A DNA stretch of 64,000 nt from Pseudoalteromonas luteoviolacea. GTDB lineage: Bacteria; Pseudomonadota; Gammaproteobacteria; Enterobacterales; Alteromonadaceae. Every line of letters starts with the position of its first letter. The stretch's first letter is position 1. Below, in pieces: positions 1-8,547 of this stretch. The DNA lies in NCBI RefSeq assembly GCF_018100925.1, contig NZ_JAGJEH010000005.1:186001-250000 (forward strand), in the 5' to 3' direction. The notes below the pieces were generated by a model. The model did no database searches. It saw nothing but the letters and a program-made list of their open reading frames with translations, and was not told the DNA's origin. The translations under genes and the position numbers were made by a program.

Positions 1-1
1 A

Positions 2-244
2 GTGGATATTCAGTGTGGTCAAAAGAGCAATTTAGCATGTTGTGAGTTGTATATCACAAGCCTACAGACTCTAGAGGCGCTAATCACGGGTAATGTGCAG
101 GCTTTACTTGAAGCTGTGTGTCAAAGTGGCTGTACTTTGAAAGGGCAGACAGAAGCGTTTATATGGTTTATGGCAAGGTTTATTGAGCAAAGTAGTAACC
201 GCGCAAGTACTCACCAAAATCGCGAAGTAGCAGAGCTTATTTAG
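2..244 (+). CDS. Hypothetical protein, probably the C-terminal end of a clipped gene
   Basis: An open frame runs from the first bases of the window to TAG at 242-244. The GTG at position 2 could act as a start, but no upstream sequence is visible, so this is more likely the last 80 residues of a longer protein. It is Cys-rich in its first half, with no signal peptide, membrane segment or motif that I recognise. I assign no function. Confidence 0.4.
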   Translation: MDIQCGQKSNLACCELYITSLQTLEALITGNVQALLEAVCQSGCTLKGQTEAFIWFMARFIEQSSNRASTHQNREVAELI

Positions 245-561
245 TTAATTTTCGATTCGATAAATGGGTCAAGTGGTGTGCTTTCTTGGCCCGCGTTTAC
301 ACGCAGTAAGTTATACTTACCTGTAAATGACATATCCGACTTATCATTGCTGATTTGATTTATTGCATGCTATGGAGCTGATATCTCGCTATTTTCTCAA
401 GCTATTGTTCATTAAAATAGCGGCTCCAATTCCAAAAGTAGTTTAAAAATCGTGTATACCTTGGTCGTAAAGTGGTAATTTGCGCTTGTTCATGGCAGAT
501 TGTTAGCCACTATTTTTTGCACTGATGATACGAGTGCGCGTTGTAAAAAGAAGAGGTCGTA
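245..561. other. Intergenic, no gene seen
   Basis: About 317 bases between the clipped gene and the TonB-C lipoprotein. I see no convincing open frame or hairpin. The promoter of the lipoprotein gene presumably lies here; a purine-rich Shine-Dalgarno stretch (AAGAAGAGG) sits just before 562. Confidence 0.5.
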
Positions 562-855
562 GTGAAAGTTAGTTTAATATTGTCGTTAATCTTGATTTTA
601 TGCTCATGTGCTAGTTCAAGCAATAAGCAACAGGAAGCGATAGGGAATGGCTATGTTATTTTGTCTTTTGATATTAATGAGCAGGGCCAAACTGAAAATA
701 TTGAGGTCGTAGAATCTAGTCACGAGGGGTTTTTTGATAATGAAGCAATAAACTCTCTAAAAAAGTGGAAGTACAGGCCTAAATTGGTAAATGGCGTACC
801 AACTAAAAAAGAAAATCAAAAAGTTCAGCTCGAATTTGAAATAAAAAAAGATTAA
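562..855 (+). CDS. TonB C-terminal-domain lipoprotein
   Basis: A 97-residue protein with a hydrophobic signal sequence and a lipobox-like LCSC, so the mature protein probably starts at Cys16 as a lipoprotein. The rest matches a TonB_C fold: a strand around GYVILSFDINEQG, then an ENIEVVESS-type segment, then NEAINSLKKWKYRP, the conserved A...alkkWrY.P element of TonB C-terminal domains. There is no proline-rich spanning region and no ExbB/ExbD nearby, so it cannot work as a classic energy transducer. Stand-alone TonB_C lipoproteins are common in marine gammaproteobacteria and mostly uncharacterised. The domain call is firm; the function is open. Confidence 0.75.
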   Translation: MKVSLILSLILILCSCASSSNKQQEAIGNGYVILSFDINEQGQTENIEVVESSHEGFFDNEAINSLKKWKYRPKLVNGVPTKKENQKVQLEFEIKKD

Positions 856-1206
856 AAGTGTAAATGCACTAGCTTGTTCAGTTTAAGTGAGAATAAACCA
901 GTGCATCGCTCTTGTTGGCTTTGATTTATATAATTTAATCCATACAGTGCAGGAGCTGCGCCAAAAATATGGAAGTAGCTTTTGCAAATTTTAAGCGAAC
1001 CATGCTCATATAAACAGTATGCTGACTTATTAACCCACCTTTCATATTGCCTATTTTCAGAGCTCTAAAATACCTCTCTTATTTCGAGTAAAGTAATCGA
1101 AATCGCATCATTCTCCCCGAGTTATCCGTAGCTCAGCTGTGTACGCTAGCTAGTATCAAATGAAATACAAACCGTTAGGGTAAACTACAGAGAAGGTGCA
1201 TTTATC
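856..1206. other. Intergenic, no gene seen
   Basis: About 350 bases with no supported frame or terminator. The last 20 bases hold AGAAGGTG, a good Shine-Dalgarno for the ATG at 1207. Confidence 0.5.
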
Positions 1207-2628
1207 ATGGCTTTTAACACAAGTTGTTCAATATTGGGGACTGGCGATTCCAGCAGGGATGTAGAGCGTGAGGCTGACGTCATTTTTACCGCCGCGTTTA
1301 TTGGTATGGTGAATTACCAAAATGAAAAAAAAGGGGGGCTGACGTGGCGAGTTGATATGGAGCCAAATACCGACCCTGTAAGTACAAAAATGCCCGATCG
1401 CGAAGCCAGAACCAAAGACGACAGGGCATCTATGAAAAGGTTAAATGACATATGCTCTAAAGTAAACCACTTGGTAAGAAGCTATGCAAAGAAGGATGTC
1501 GGTGGTGTTTCTTGGGGGTTAACACCTTCTTTTGACCGTGGTGGGATGATTTATGCGGGTTGTACTGCTGGGATTGAATACTCGAAAGTGGACCCCAATT
1601 ATGCCAAGGTTGCATATAAGTATCTCACTGCATCACAAAAAAGCTCACAAGACGGCGAGCGAAAGGATGAAATGTATATTGGGCGTGGTGCCTACTGTGG
1701 CCTAGTAGTTGATGATGATGGGAATGCCGTTTCTGCTATGAGCACGATATGTACAGCTCTAAATGAAGATACTATAGATGTAGGGAATCGCTGGAAGCCA
1801 AATAAAGAAGCTGAGGTGCGAAAATCTCAATATAATAACAAAACAGATACCTGGGGAGTCATTGGAAACGAAGAGTTGCAGGAAACATTGCGTGAGCAAG
1901 GCATGCGCTTTTATCCAAGTGATCAAGATTTAAATTCAGACAATGATATTGTCGGTTATACACATGGGATGATCCGCTGTATTTATGAGACCGAAAGAAT
2001 CGGCCAAGGCACCGCATTTGAGATGTCTATTGGAAAAGATACATTCAAATTGGCTTCATGTGCCGCGTGTAGCTCATTTATGATGGCGAATAATGTCGAC
2101 CCCTCTTCCTCTCACTTGGGCCGTGGTGAGTCTTGGGCACCTTACTATACAAGTGAGTCGCATAATGAATCTTGTTATAAAGATCACATAGAAGGTGGGA
2201 TAGGAGAGGCAATTAAAAGGTGTAATAGCAAATATGCTGAATTCATGCATACCTGCTTAAACATAGGTGCCAAGGTGATGAATAACACGCTATCTTGGGT
2301 GAGTAGATCTCACGTAGCCGCACTAGAAAAGCTATTGCTAAAGCTAGAAGGTTCAAAGAAGGATAACACAATAGCACGGGATCTTTTTTTAGATGCTATG
2401 ACTTATCATAAAAGTGATGCTAAACGAATAGACGAAACACTAACGTATGGTTTGGACGAGCGAAGATTTTGTGACGGCACCTATGACTGGTGTCAAAACC
2501 GCCAAACTGGCACGTCAGATCACCCAATGATTGGTTATATAAAAGGGACGTGGGAAACTTTTGAAAACCCGTTCACAGATAAAATGATCGAAGATTTACA
2601 CACCAATCCTGAGCCGCTCAGTGTTTAA
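1207..2628 (+). CDS. Uncharacterised 473-residue protein with possible metal-binding His and CxxC motifs
   Basis: The ATG at 1207 follows AGAAGGTG at good spacing. There is no signal peptide and no membrane segment, so it is probably cytoplasmic or exported by a leaderless route. It is unusually Cys-rich. The middle holds a GYTHGMIRCIYE segment followed about 35 residues later by KLASCAACSSFMMANNV and then HLGRGESWAPYY. A His near an acidic residue followed by CxxC recalls zinc deaminase-like folds, but the usual HAE signature is not clear, so this is only a hint. It stands alone between long intergenic regions. I do not recognise the family. Confidence 0.6.
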   Translation: MAFNTSCSILGTGDSSRDVEREADVIFTAAFIGMVNYQNEKKGGLTWRVDMEPNTDPVSTKMPDREARTKDDRASMKRLNDICSKVNHLVRSYAKKDVGGVSWGLTPSFDRGGMIYAGCTAGIEYSKVDPNYAKVAYKYLTASQKSSQDGERKDEMYIGRGAYCGLVVDDDGNAVSAMSTICTALNEDTIDVGNRWKPNKEAEVRKSQYNNKTDTWGVIGNEELQETLREQGMRFYPSDQDLNSDNDIVGYTHGMIRCIYETERIGQGTAFEMSIGKDTFKLASCAACSSFMMANNVDPSSSHLGRGESWAPYYTSESHNESCYKDHIEGGIGEAIKRCNSKYAEFMHTCLNIGAKVMNNTLSWVSRSHVAALEKLLLKLEGSKKDNTIARDLFLDAMTYHKSDAKRIDETLTYGLDERRFCDGTYDWCQNRQTGTSDHPMIGYIKGTWETFENPFTDKMIEDLHTNPEPLSV

Positions 2629-2763
2629 GGGGGTCTCAAATATGACCCTGTACTTTAATTGTGCATTTCTACTCCCTCAAAATGCGGTTGCATAAAGGGT
2701 GGTCAATGTAGTTATGTGGCTAGTAATAGGGTGTTGCTAGCTGCTAAGCGCAGTGAGAATAAA

Positions 2764-2798
2764 TATCAAAAAATGGAAGTTGATGGTTAACTTCCATT
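2764..2798 (-). terminator. Rho-independent terminator for the minus-strand unit
   Basis: Perfect 10-bp inverted repeat AATGGAAGTT / AACTTCCATT (2772-2781, 2789-2798) with a 7-base loop. Read on the minus strand it is followed at once by a run of T (complement of 2765-2771), the classic intrinsic terminator layout. It lies about 205 bases after the stop at 3005, so the 3' untranslated region would be fairly long. Confidence 0.65.
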
Positions 2799-3004
2799 AA
2801 ATTGATCAAGTTCTACCAGTCTAGACAATGCATACGATTTAGTCTGTGGAAGTGACTGTATTTAGATCGCATGTCAAAAATAGAGCTCAAAGTTATTGCT
2901 TCACAACACATTTAATAACTAGTAAGTACTGTGAAGCAAGCCAACTGTTCTTAAGCTACTTTCTTGATTAATTTATTTTTCACTTTCTGTTTCATTGGAG
3001 TCAG

Positions 3005-4276
3005 TCAACTTTTCGTGGCTTCTGCCTTTTTTGACACCAGTGAAGAGTTGTACTTGTTTTGTATTGTGCTTTTATTTTTCATGGGCGCAGGATCATTGGC
3101 TTGTTCAGTTGAATACCAATGCTCAAGAACACTCCGAGCATCCCATGAATCAAGATCTTCTTTCATTTGAAAAACAACCGGAATACTACCTATTAATGAG
3201 CCATCAGTAGGCAAGGTGTTTGAAAGACGATCAAAGTGAACATTGGTAAAGTGTTCCCAAATATGATCAGGGATGTCTTTTTGTGTAAACCTAATTTCTG
3301 GCTTAGGTACCGTTTTCTTCTTAGAGAGGGTTAGTTTAACTAAATCACTGTCCAGCCTGTATGAGTAGTTGTAGTATACATCTTCTCTATTGATCTCATC
3401 ATGGGTTGGTTTTAAAACGACTGCGCCAGTTTCATCAAATTCTATTGTAAAAGCTGCTTTTTCAGACTTAAGTTCATTATTAACAGTATTGAGCCAATCA
3501 ATTCGAGAATCATTAATATTATTCTGTAATTCAGCATTACTCTTTTTGAGCTGCTCGACTTCAGCCAATAATTCCGAGAGCCGATCATTTACTTTTTTTC
3601 TCTCTTGTTTGAGGTTTTCGTGTAATTTTATTTCCTCATCCCAGCCTGACTTATTTACCTTTGCATCTTCGGCTGCTTTTGAGCGTTCTTCTTTCAAAGC
3701 TTCATACTCAGAGGTACTGGGCCTTTCTTTAAGTTCCGCTTGTATATTGTTAAAGGCCTCTTGAGTTGGTCGAGAGTCTCGTTCAATAGCTAACTTATCG
3801 TGCTCTTCTTGTGTTGGCCGGGAATCTAACTCATTTACTTGATCTTTCAATTGCTTAATTGGTTTTTCGTGCGCTTCAATATCTGCATCATAAGCTTTTT
3901 TATCTGCTTTATGGCTGGCTCTAAGTATATCGAGCTCATCTTTCGATATTGGTTGTTCACCTTCGAGTTTGATCTGCAACTCTTTAAATTTAAAGTTAAG
4001 TTCTTTGGTAAATTTAAAGATATACATGTCTAAAAAAGGCCAAACGAAGACATAAAACCCGGTTATCAATAACGGAAGTGCCAGTCGGTACCATTCAAAT
4101 TTAGTATAGTAATTGGTTATGTTTGCTTGTTGTACATCCCAAGGAACATTGGAAAAGACCAGCAATACCATGTCTATATTCACGACAGCCCATGTAAAAA
4201 TGAGTGTAACTAAAAAGGGGCTGGATAGCCGCTTGGCAAGCGTTATGGTTAGGAAGTCTCGAAACTCTTGAAACAT
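3005..4276 (-). CDS. Membrane-anchored coiled-coil protein of unknown function
   Basis: A 423-residue protein. Two hydrophobic segments (about residues 20-42 and 63-85) suggest a membrane hairpin. A long charged coiled coil follows (about 90-270), then a C-terminal region with predicted beta character. Inside the coiled coil is a short tandem repeat around DSRPTQEEHDKLAIER, DSRPTQEAFNNIQAELK and ERPSTSEYEALKEER (about residues 151-198). The start ATG follows directly on the TAA of the upstream endonuclease gene and AAGGA lies at good spacing, so the two genes are almost certainly cotranscribed. The layout suggests a membrane-tethered scaffold or rod, but no family is recognised. Confidence 0.75.
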   Translation of the reverse strand: MFQEFRDFLTITLAKRLSSPFLVTLIFTWAVVNIDMVLLVFSNVPWDVQQANITNYYTKFEWYRLALPLLITGFYVFVWPFLDMYIFKFTKELNFKFKELQIKLEGEQPISKDELDILRASHKADKKAYDADIEAHEKPIKQLKDQVNELDSRPTQEEHDKLAIERDSRPTQEAFNNIQAELKERPSTSEYEALKEERSKAAEDAKVNKSGWDEEIKLHENLKQERKKVNDRLSELLAEVEQLKKSNAELQNNINDSRIDWLNTVNNELKSEKAAFTIEFDETGAVVLKPTHDEINREDVYYNYSYRLDSDLVKLTLSKKKTVPKPEIRFTQKDIPDHIWEHFTNVHFDRLSNTLPTDGSLIGSIPVVFQMKEDLDSWDARSVLEHWYSTEQANDPAPMKNKSTIQNKYNSSLVSKKAEATKS

Positions 4277-4891
4277 TTAAATATTTCCTTTTACAAACTC
4301 ATTGGTACGACCTTGAATTGCTTCAATGCGATCTTGTCTTTCTATTTCTGCCAGAGTTGGTGGATATTCAGTATGCCACTTTATGAGCAATGGCAACATG
4401 TCCTTATGTGGTAAATCATAGTAGTGGATCATGTATAACAAACTGCGTGCAACTTGGCCTTTAATTTCGTCTCTTGGCTCGACAATTGCCTTCTTACCCA
4501 ATGTGCGCTCAAAGTTGCAGCTGTCGTTTTTAAAATAAGGATTCTTTTCTGGGATAACACCAAAGGGTAGGCCTTGTCGGCTTATTTTATAGCGTTTTTC
4601 TGCGGGCCATAGATTATGTAAGTCTGATGTCGCTTCACGGTATTTATCGTGTTTACAGCTTTTGCGTGACGTGCACTATAAAGATTCGGCGATCCAAGCT
4701 GTGGGATATATGTGCTCAAGTGTTACCTTTTCACCTGCTTTTTTGGGTTTACCACAATAGAAAGTTTCATAAGCTTGATTGTATAGTTTTAGCCAGAACA
4801 CTTTGTCGCGCACTTTTTTGTACTCAGATTCATCGGCAAAAGTCGGGGAGACCATTACAAGCCCTGTTAATAAAAAAATGATATGTTTCAT
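4277..4891 (-). pseudogene. Endonuclease I family nuclease with an in-frame amber codon
   Basis: One continuous minus-strand frame encodes a secreted endonuclease I (EndA/Dns family), interrupted by a single TAG at 4676-4678. Before the stop: start ATG at 4891 with AAGGA upstream, a signal peptide ending near PTFA, then FYCGKPKKAG and VTLEHIYPTAW with the catalytic-region His. After it: a Cys-rich stretch, then SDLHNLWPAEKRY with the conserved HNL Asn, VEPRDEIKGQVARSLLYM, and the family's C-terminal PPTLAEIERQDRIEAIQG pattern. No bases need to be added or removed, so this is a nonsense codon, not a frameshift. Family members are periplasmic or extracellular non-specific DNases. Either the gene is newly inactivated, the codon is read through, or there is a sequencing error. 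The gene lies between the repeat protein and the coiled-coil protein with almost no spacing. Confidence 0.85.
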
Positions 4892-4901
4892 CAATTAATC
4901 C

Positions 4902-6539
4902 TTATATTCTGAACCTGTTACGCAGCGCAAGACCTATTAAAAACACCAGCGCTACAGATGCAAGAGATTGTACCCCAGCTACAGCAAACACCATGTGAGG
5001 GACATCCACAACAAGTTTACCGTCAATCAAGGTGCCGTAGAGTGCTTGTGAGGACTCTGTACGTGCATCTTTTGAACTCGGTATTATGGAGAACATTTGA
5101 GAAAAAGAAAATATGAGTGCATCAGAGGAAATTTCTTTGTTATTGGATGCTACTGCATATATTGGGGCACATACTAACCAGAGTAAAATGAGTGAGAGTA
5201 TGGGCCGCAAAATACTTCGCCCATAATTGCCAAGCTTTTGAAATAGAAACTCAGTAAATAGCTGATGCCAAGGCGTTTCAATCCAGCGGCTACATTTCAT
5301 TTCCTCAATATGTAGGTCTAAAGCGAGCTTATGATGTTTGTTACTTTCAGCCAATTCCTTAAGTCGTCTTAGCCGGTCTATATCTTGCCTATCTGCCGCA
5401 GTAGCTTGGGCTAACCAAGGGAATTTTTTCGCCATTATTCTTGATAGTTTTATCGCTTTTTTAGTGCTTGAGAACCTAAGTTGGGAACCAAGCCAAATCT
5501 GCCGTAACCCGATGAGAGTTTTTACAAATAACTTTCCTTTATTGCGCATTTTGGGTTTAACAGAGAAGTGGCTTAAGCTTAGCTGGTGGGAAAGTTTGGT
5601 ATTGGTAAAGTCAGGAATGCAGTGGAACTCATTGCCATCCATGTCAACAGGGCCTTCAAAAGTCGTAAATTTGAAAGATAAGCCACTAATTTTATGTACT
5701 TTTACAAGGTTAGAAAATTCTAGCCGTCCTAGAATTTTGGCTGAAGCGAGACTTACATCGCCCTCGCCAAATTGTACATTGGAAAAGCCAATAGTACCCT
5801 CCCCAAATTGTGTACCGTAAAAGCTGACATCGCCTTGTTCAAACTGTACGCCATCAAAGTAAACATCACCCGTACCAAATTGTGTTCCGTAAAAATTAAC
5901 AAACCCTTGGCCAAATTGTGCACCTTCAAAGCTAACATTGCCCTCACCAAATTGCGCACAGTAAAAGTAAACATTGCCCCTACTAAATAGGGTGTTGTAA
6001 AAGTAAGCATCACCCTCACCAAATTGTGTAGAGAAAAAGTTAACGTCGCCCTCACCAAATTGTGCAAAGTCAAAGTTGACAATACCCTTACTAAATTGTG
6101 CTCGAGAAAAGTCAGTATTACCTGGTCCAAATTGTGCGCTGAAAAAGTAAGCACTACCATTACCGAACTGTGCGCCTTCAAAGCTAATATCGCCCTCACC
6201 GAATTGTGCACTGGAAAAGTCAACGTCCCCCTCTCCAAATCGCGCTCGATCAAAGTAAACGTCACCTTTGCCAAACTGTGCACGGGAAAAGTTAACATGA
6301 CCTTTTGGGAACATGTAACGCTCAAACGAAACCTTGTCATACTGCCTAAAATCAGCATCTTCAAAGCTGATATCGGCAACAGGGTTGTCTGCTACCCACT
6401 GATTCCAGACATCGACACCTTCTAGCCAAAGGTTTATCGCTGCTTGACCTTCGAGTATTGTCTTTTTGTTGTCATCTCTTGCCATGCGGTTTATTGCTCC
6501 TTGGAGTTGGTGGGGGCTAAATTTACGTTCCTTTTTCAA
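4902..6539 (-). CDS. Pentapeptide-like repeat protein with 12-residue repeats and a C-terminal membrane domain
   Basis: A 545-residue protein in three parts. Residues 1-68 are a helical leader. Residues 70-261 are about 16 tandem 12-residue repeats of the form VxFxxAQFGxGD, expected to build a beta solenoid. The C-terminal third holds a helical region and two membrane segments: one in YGRSILRPILSLILLWLVC and one near the end before the basic tail NRFRI. The YGRS..RP..  motif before the first membrane segment is typical of membrane-bound pentapeptide-repeat proteins. The upstream-most start is TTG at 6539; an ATG at 6485 (MARDDNKK) preceded by AAGGAG is a credible alternative. The gene ends 10 bases before the endonuclease ATG, so it probably heads a three-gene unit. 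Confidence 0.8.
   Translation of the reverse strand: MKKERKFSPHQLQGAINRMARDDNKKTILEGQAAINLWLEGVDVWNQWVADNPVADISFEDADFRQYDKVSFERYMFPKGHVNFSRAQFGKGDVYFDRARFGEGDVDFSSAQFGEGDISFEGAQFGNGSAYFFSAQFGPGNTDFSRAQFSKGIVNFDFAQFGEGDVNFFSTQFGEGDAYFYNTLFSRGNVYFYCAQFGEGNVSFEGAQFGQGFVNFYGTQFGTGDVYFDGVQFEQGDVSFYGTQFGEGTIGFSNVQFGEGDVSLASAKILGRLEFSNLVKVHKISGLSFKFTTFEGPVDMDGNEFHCIPDFTNTKLSHQLSLSHFSVKPKMRNKGKLFVKTLIGLRQIWLGSQLRFSSTKKAIKLSRIMAKKFPWLAQATAADRQDIDRLRRLKELAESNKHHKLALDLHIEEMKCSRWIETPWHQLFTEFLFQKLGNYGRSILRPILSLILLWLVCAPIYAVASNNKEISSDALIFSFSQMFSIIPSSKDARTESSQALYGTLIDGKLVVDVPHMVFAVAGVQSLASVALVFLIGLALRNRFRI
5757..6332 (-). repeat. 36-bp coding minisatellite (about 16 copies)
   Basis: Tandem 36-base units encode the 12-residue repeats of the solenoid protein; the first, at the 5' end of the array, is degenerate (VSFERYMFPKGH). 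The core AA(A/T)TGTGC recurs in most units on the plus strand. The periodicity keeps other frames open, which produces long meaningless frames on both strands. Confidence 0.9.
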
Positions 6540-6824
6540 TCAGGTCAATTTATGCAATTCGAATATCAATGGGGTCAGAGTCGTTGGTTTTCTGATATAA
6601 CTCATCTACTGGTATGAGATTTCAACGCTGGCAAAGCAAAATAAAGCTGACATAAGAGAGGGCGGTATTTTTACTGACGAAGATAGCGTTAAAGGCGTAT
6701 GTCTATACAGGTAACTTATTAAAATTATTAAGTAAGTGCACGTGATTCTCAATGCCTCTTATTTTCATAAATCAGCGAGTCATGAATTTATGCAGGTGCA
6801 CCAAACAGTTTTAAGGAGAAAGTG

Positions 6825-7247
6825 ATGAACCCTGCAATCAAAGGGTTAGGGGAAGCGGTACTCAGAGTGCGTGATCTGGATAACATGAAAGGCTCTTATA
6901 CTAATGTTATTGGTCTTGAACTTATCAAAGAGTTTCCAAAAGTCGCTTTTTTTAAAATCACAGAAGGATATGGAGGACATACGCAAGTATTAGGTTCATT
7001 TGCTCACGAGTTACCCAGCGCATTCTCTAAAGATAACCTTAGTTTTATTGAGCCGACTTGCTCAAGCTTACATCACTTCGCATTGGAAATATCATCAGAT
7101 GACTATTTGGTTGAGAAGTCTCTGTTAGAAAAGGCGGGATGCGAAGTCGTTACTGCAGAACATGAATGGTGTCATTGAAAACCTCTTTATAGAAAAGGCC
7201 CAGAACAAAATGTCGTAGAGTTGGCGTGCTACGATAGTTCCACATAA
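6825..7247 (+). pseudogene. VOC-family (glyoxalase/dioxygenase fold) protein with an in-frame TGA
   Basis: ATG at 6825 follows AAGGAG (6813-6818). The frame encodes a VOC-superfamily protein: a first beta-alpha unit around EAVLRVRDLDNMKGSYTNVIGLEL, then SSLHHFALEISSDDY with a metal-ligand-type His, then VVTAEHEWCH. A TGA at 7176-7178 ends it there, but the same frame continues with KPLYRKGPEQNVVELACYDSS, matching the usual C-terminal (s)LYf.DPdGN.vEl.cYd strand with the Glu metal ligand, to TAA at 7245-7247. Many relatives carry Trp where the TGA falls, consistent with TGG to TGA. Without readthrough the protein loses its last metal-ligand strand. The degenerate KGPEQN in place of DPDGN suggests some decay already. 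Confidence 0.75.
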
Positions 7248-7450
7248 CAAACGCACAGTTTTGTAAATGCCTACTTACTCTATGCTGATCTCTCACTCTT
7301 TGGATTAATAAAAACCTGGTTTGTATATGACATTGGCCTCGACGAATTATTAAGTTGGAGAGTAAGTACCTTGTTAAATTACTCCACTTGAGGGCAGTAA
7401 AATATAGCTGGCAGATAAGAACCAGCCATATGTTTAAGTCAGATTGTCGA

Positions 7451-8347
7451 TTAGTAACACTCTATGGAAATTGAGTTCCAAGGGTTTGGGCTTCCATCAA
7501 CATATTTATTGCATATACCTTTTGCGAACAGGTTCTCTAGGTGATAGCCAAAACTGGTAAATTCAACAAGGTTACCGAAGAAAGGAAATTTGCCGTAAAA
7601 ATGCAACTCCCTGAGCATATTGTCCAAATTGTAATTGGTTTGCTCTGCAATAAAGCTTTGATCTATTTCTTTTAAATTGATTACCCGAGAATCTGGGAAG
7701 CCTGGGATCACAACATGCAGGTATTCTTCGTCGTATGCACCATCAAAGAACTTCACGAATTGCATCATTTCTGTTGGAGACAGTTGGTTCATCGCGAGTT
7801 TAAAATCGGTTACTTCTAGCTGCTGATGAGAGAAATTACGATTGACATAAATTTTGCCGGGTAAAATATCATGCAGTGCGCGCATTACGCCTTGCTCATC
7901 GTCGGTAACACTTTGCGCGAGTGCATAGTTAGGAAACCTAGCGTTGGTAAAGCGTTCGTAAGACTCAATGACCATACCCATAAAAAACGCTACAGTTTGC
8001 TGTCGAGCGATGATATGTGCCTGTTCTTCAGTCACTTGTCTAGACATAAGCAGTGTAGCTTTTTTACCAGCATAGAAACTCACTAGGTTTTGTGTAATTG
8101 AATAGACTGCGGCATTTGAAGAGTTTTTGGGGTTGCCACCTTGGTATATTTTTGTGCCATTGGCATAGTCAAAAATGGTACTTAAATCAAAACGTCCATT
8201 TTCCTCGTTTTCACGTGTCTGCGCATTCCATTGAAATAAGTCATGGGAAGCTAAGCCCATCACGCCTATATCCACCACACGTACTGGTTTTTTTGCTAGT
8301 GCGGGTAGAGAAAACAGCAACAACAAGAGTACAGAGAGTAATTTCAT
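7451..8347 (-). CDS. Secreted protein of unknown function, possibly iron-regulated
   Basis: A 298-residue protein with a clear signal peptide (basic start, poly-Leu core, cleavage after PALA). The mature part is soluble, rich in aromatic residues, and ends with two Cys residues about 22 apart that could pair. There is no lipobox or membrane segment. I recognise no domain. A Fur-box-like sequence lies about 25 bases upstream of the ATG, which fits a periplasmic protein used in iron limitation, but that is inference from the site alone. Confidence 0.7.
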   Translation of the reverse strand: MKLLSVLLLLLFSLPALAKKPVRVVDIGVMGLASHDLFQWNAQTRENEENGRFDLSTIFDYANGTKIYQGGNPKNSSNAAVYSITQNLVSFYAGKKATLLMSRQVTEEQAHIIARQQTVAFFMGMVIESYERFTNARFPNYALAQSVTDDEQGVMRALHDILPGKIYVNRNFSHQQLEVTDFKLAMNQLSPTEMMQFVKFFDGAYDEEYLHVVIPGFPDSRVINLKEIDQSFIAEQTNYNLDNMLRELHFYGKFPFFGNLVEFTSFGYHLENLFAKGICNKYVDGSPNPWNSISIECY

Positions 8348-8372
8348 TTGGTTATAATCCTTTTAATAAAAA

Positions 8373-8387
8373 TGAGAATTATTATAT
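8373..8387 (-). promoter_or_regulatory. Candidate Fur box
   Basis: TGAGAATTATTATAT matches the 7-1-7 Fur core TGATAATnATTATCA at 12 of 15 positions (the central position counted as any base). It lies upstream of the secreted-protein gene starting at 8347, where a -10/-35 region would be. Because the area is AT-rich, a chance match is possible. Confidence 0.4.
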
Positions 8388-8547
8388 TTAATCTTTGTTT
8401 GTGAATCAATGTTGTGTTTTTGGTTAAATAAATGTGGTGTCGAGGGTTTTGTGCATAAATCGCTTGGCAAGGAAAGCGCGTCAACTTGCTTGTTAACGTG
8501 GCGACTTCCCATCGGGTTGATAGGAAGCAGGTTTATGAATTTGTAGT

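Noticed and set aside
2964..3210. Short plus-strand frames over the end of the coiled-coil gene
   Set aside because: They overlap an established minus-strand gene and have no ribosome site.
4502..4678. Frameshift in the endonuclease gene
   Set aside because: Both halves are in the same frame; only one TAG interrupts them.
5757..6332. CRISPR-like array of 36-bp units
   Set aside because: The units are contiguous, imperfect and coding, with no spacers or leader and no cas genes.
5753..6425. Long open frames on both strands within the 12-residue repeat gene
   Set aside because: They arise from the 36-base period of the real gene and encode repetitive, low-quality protein.
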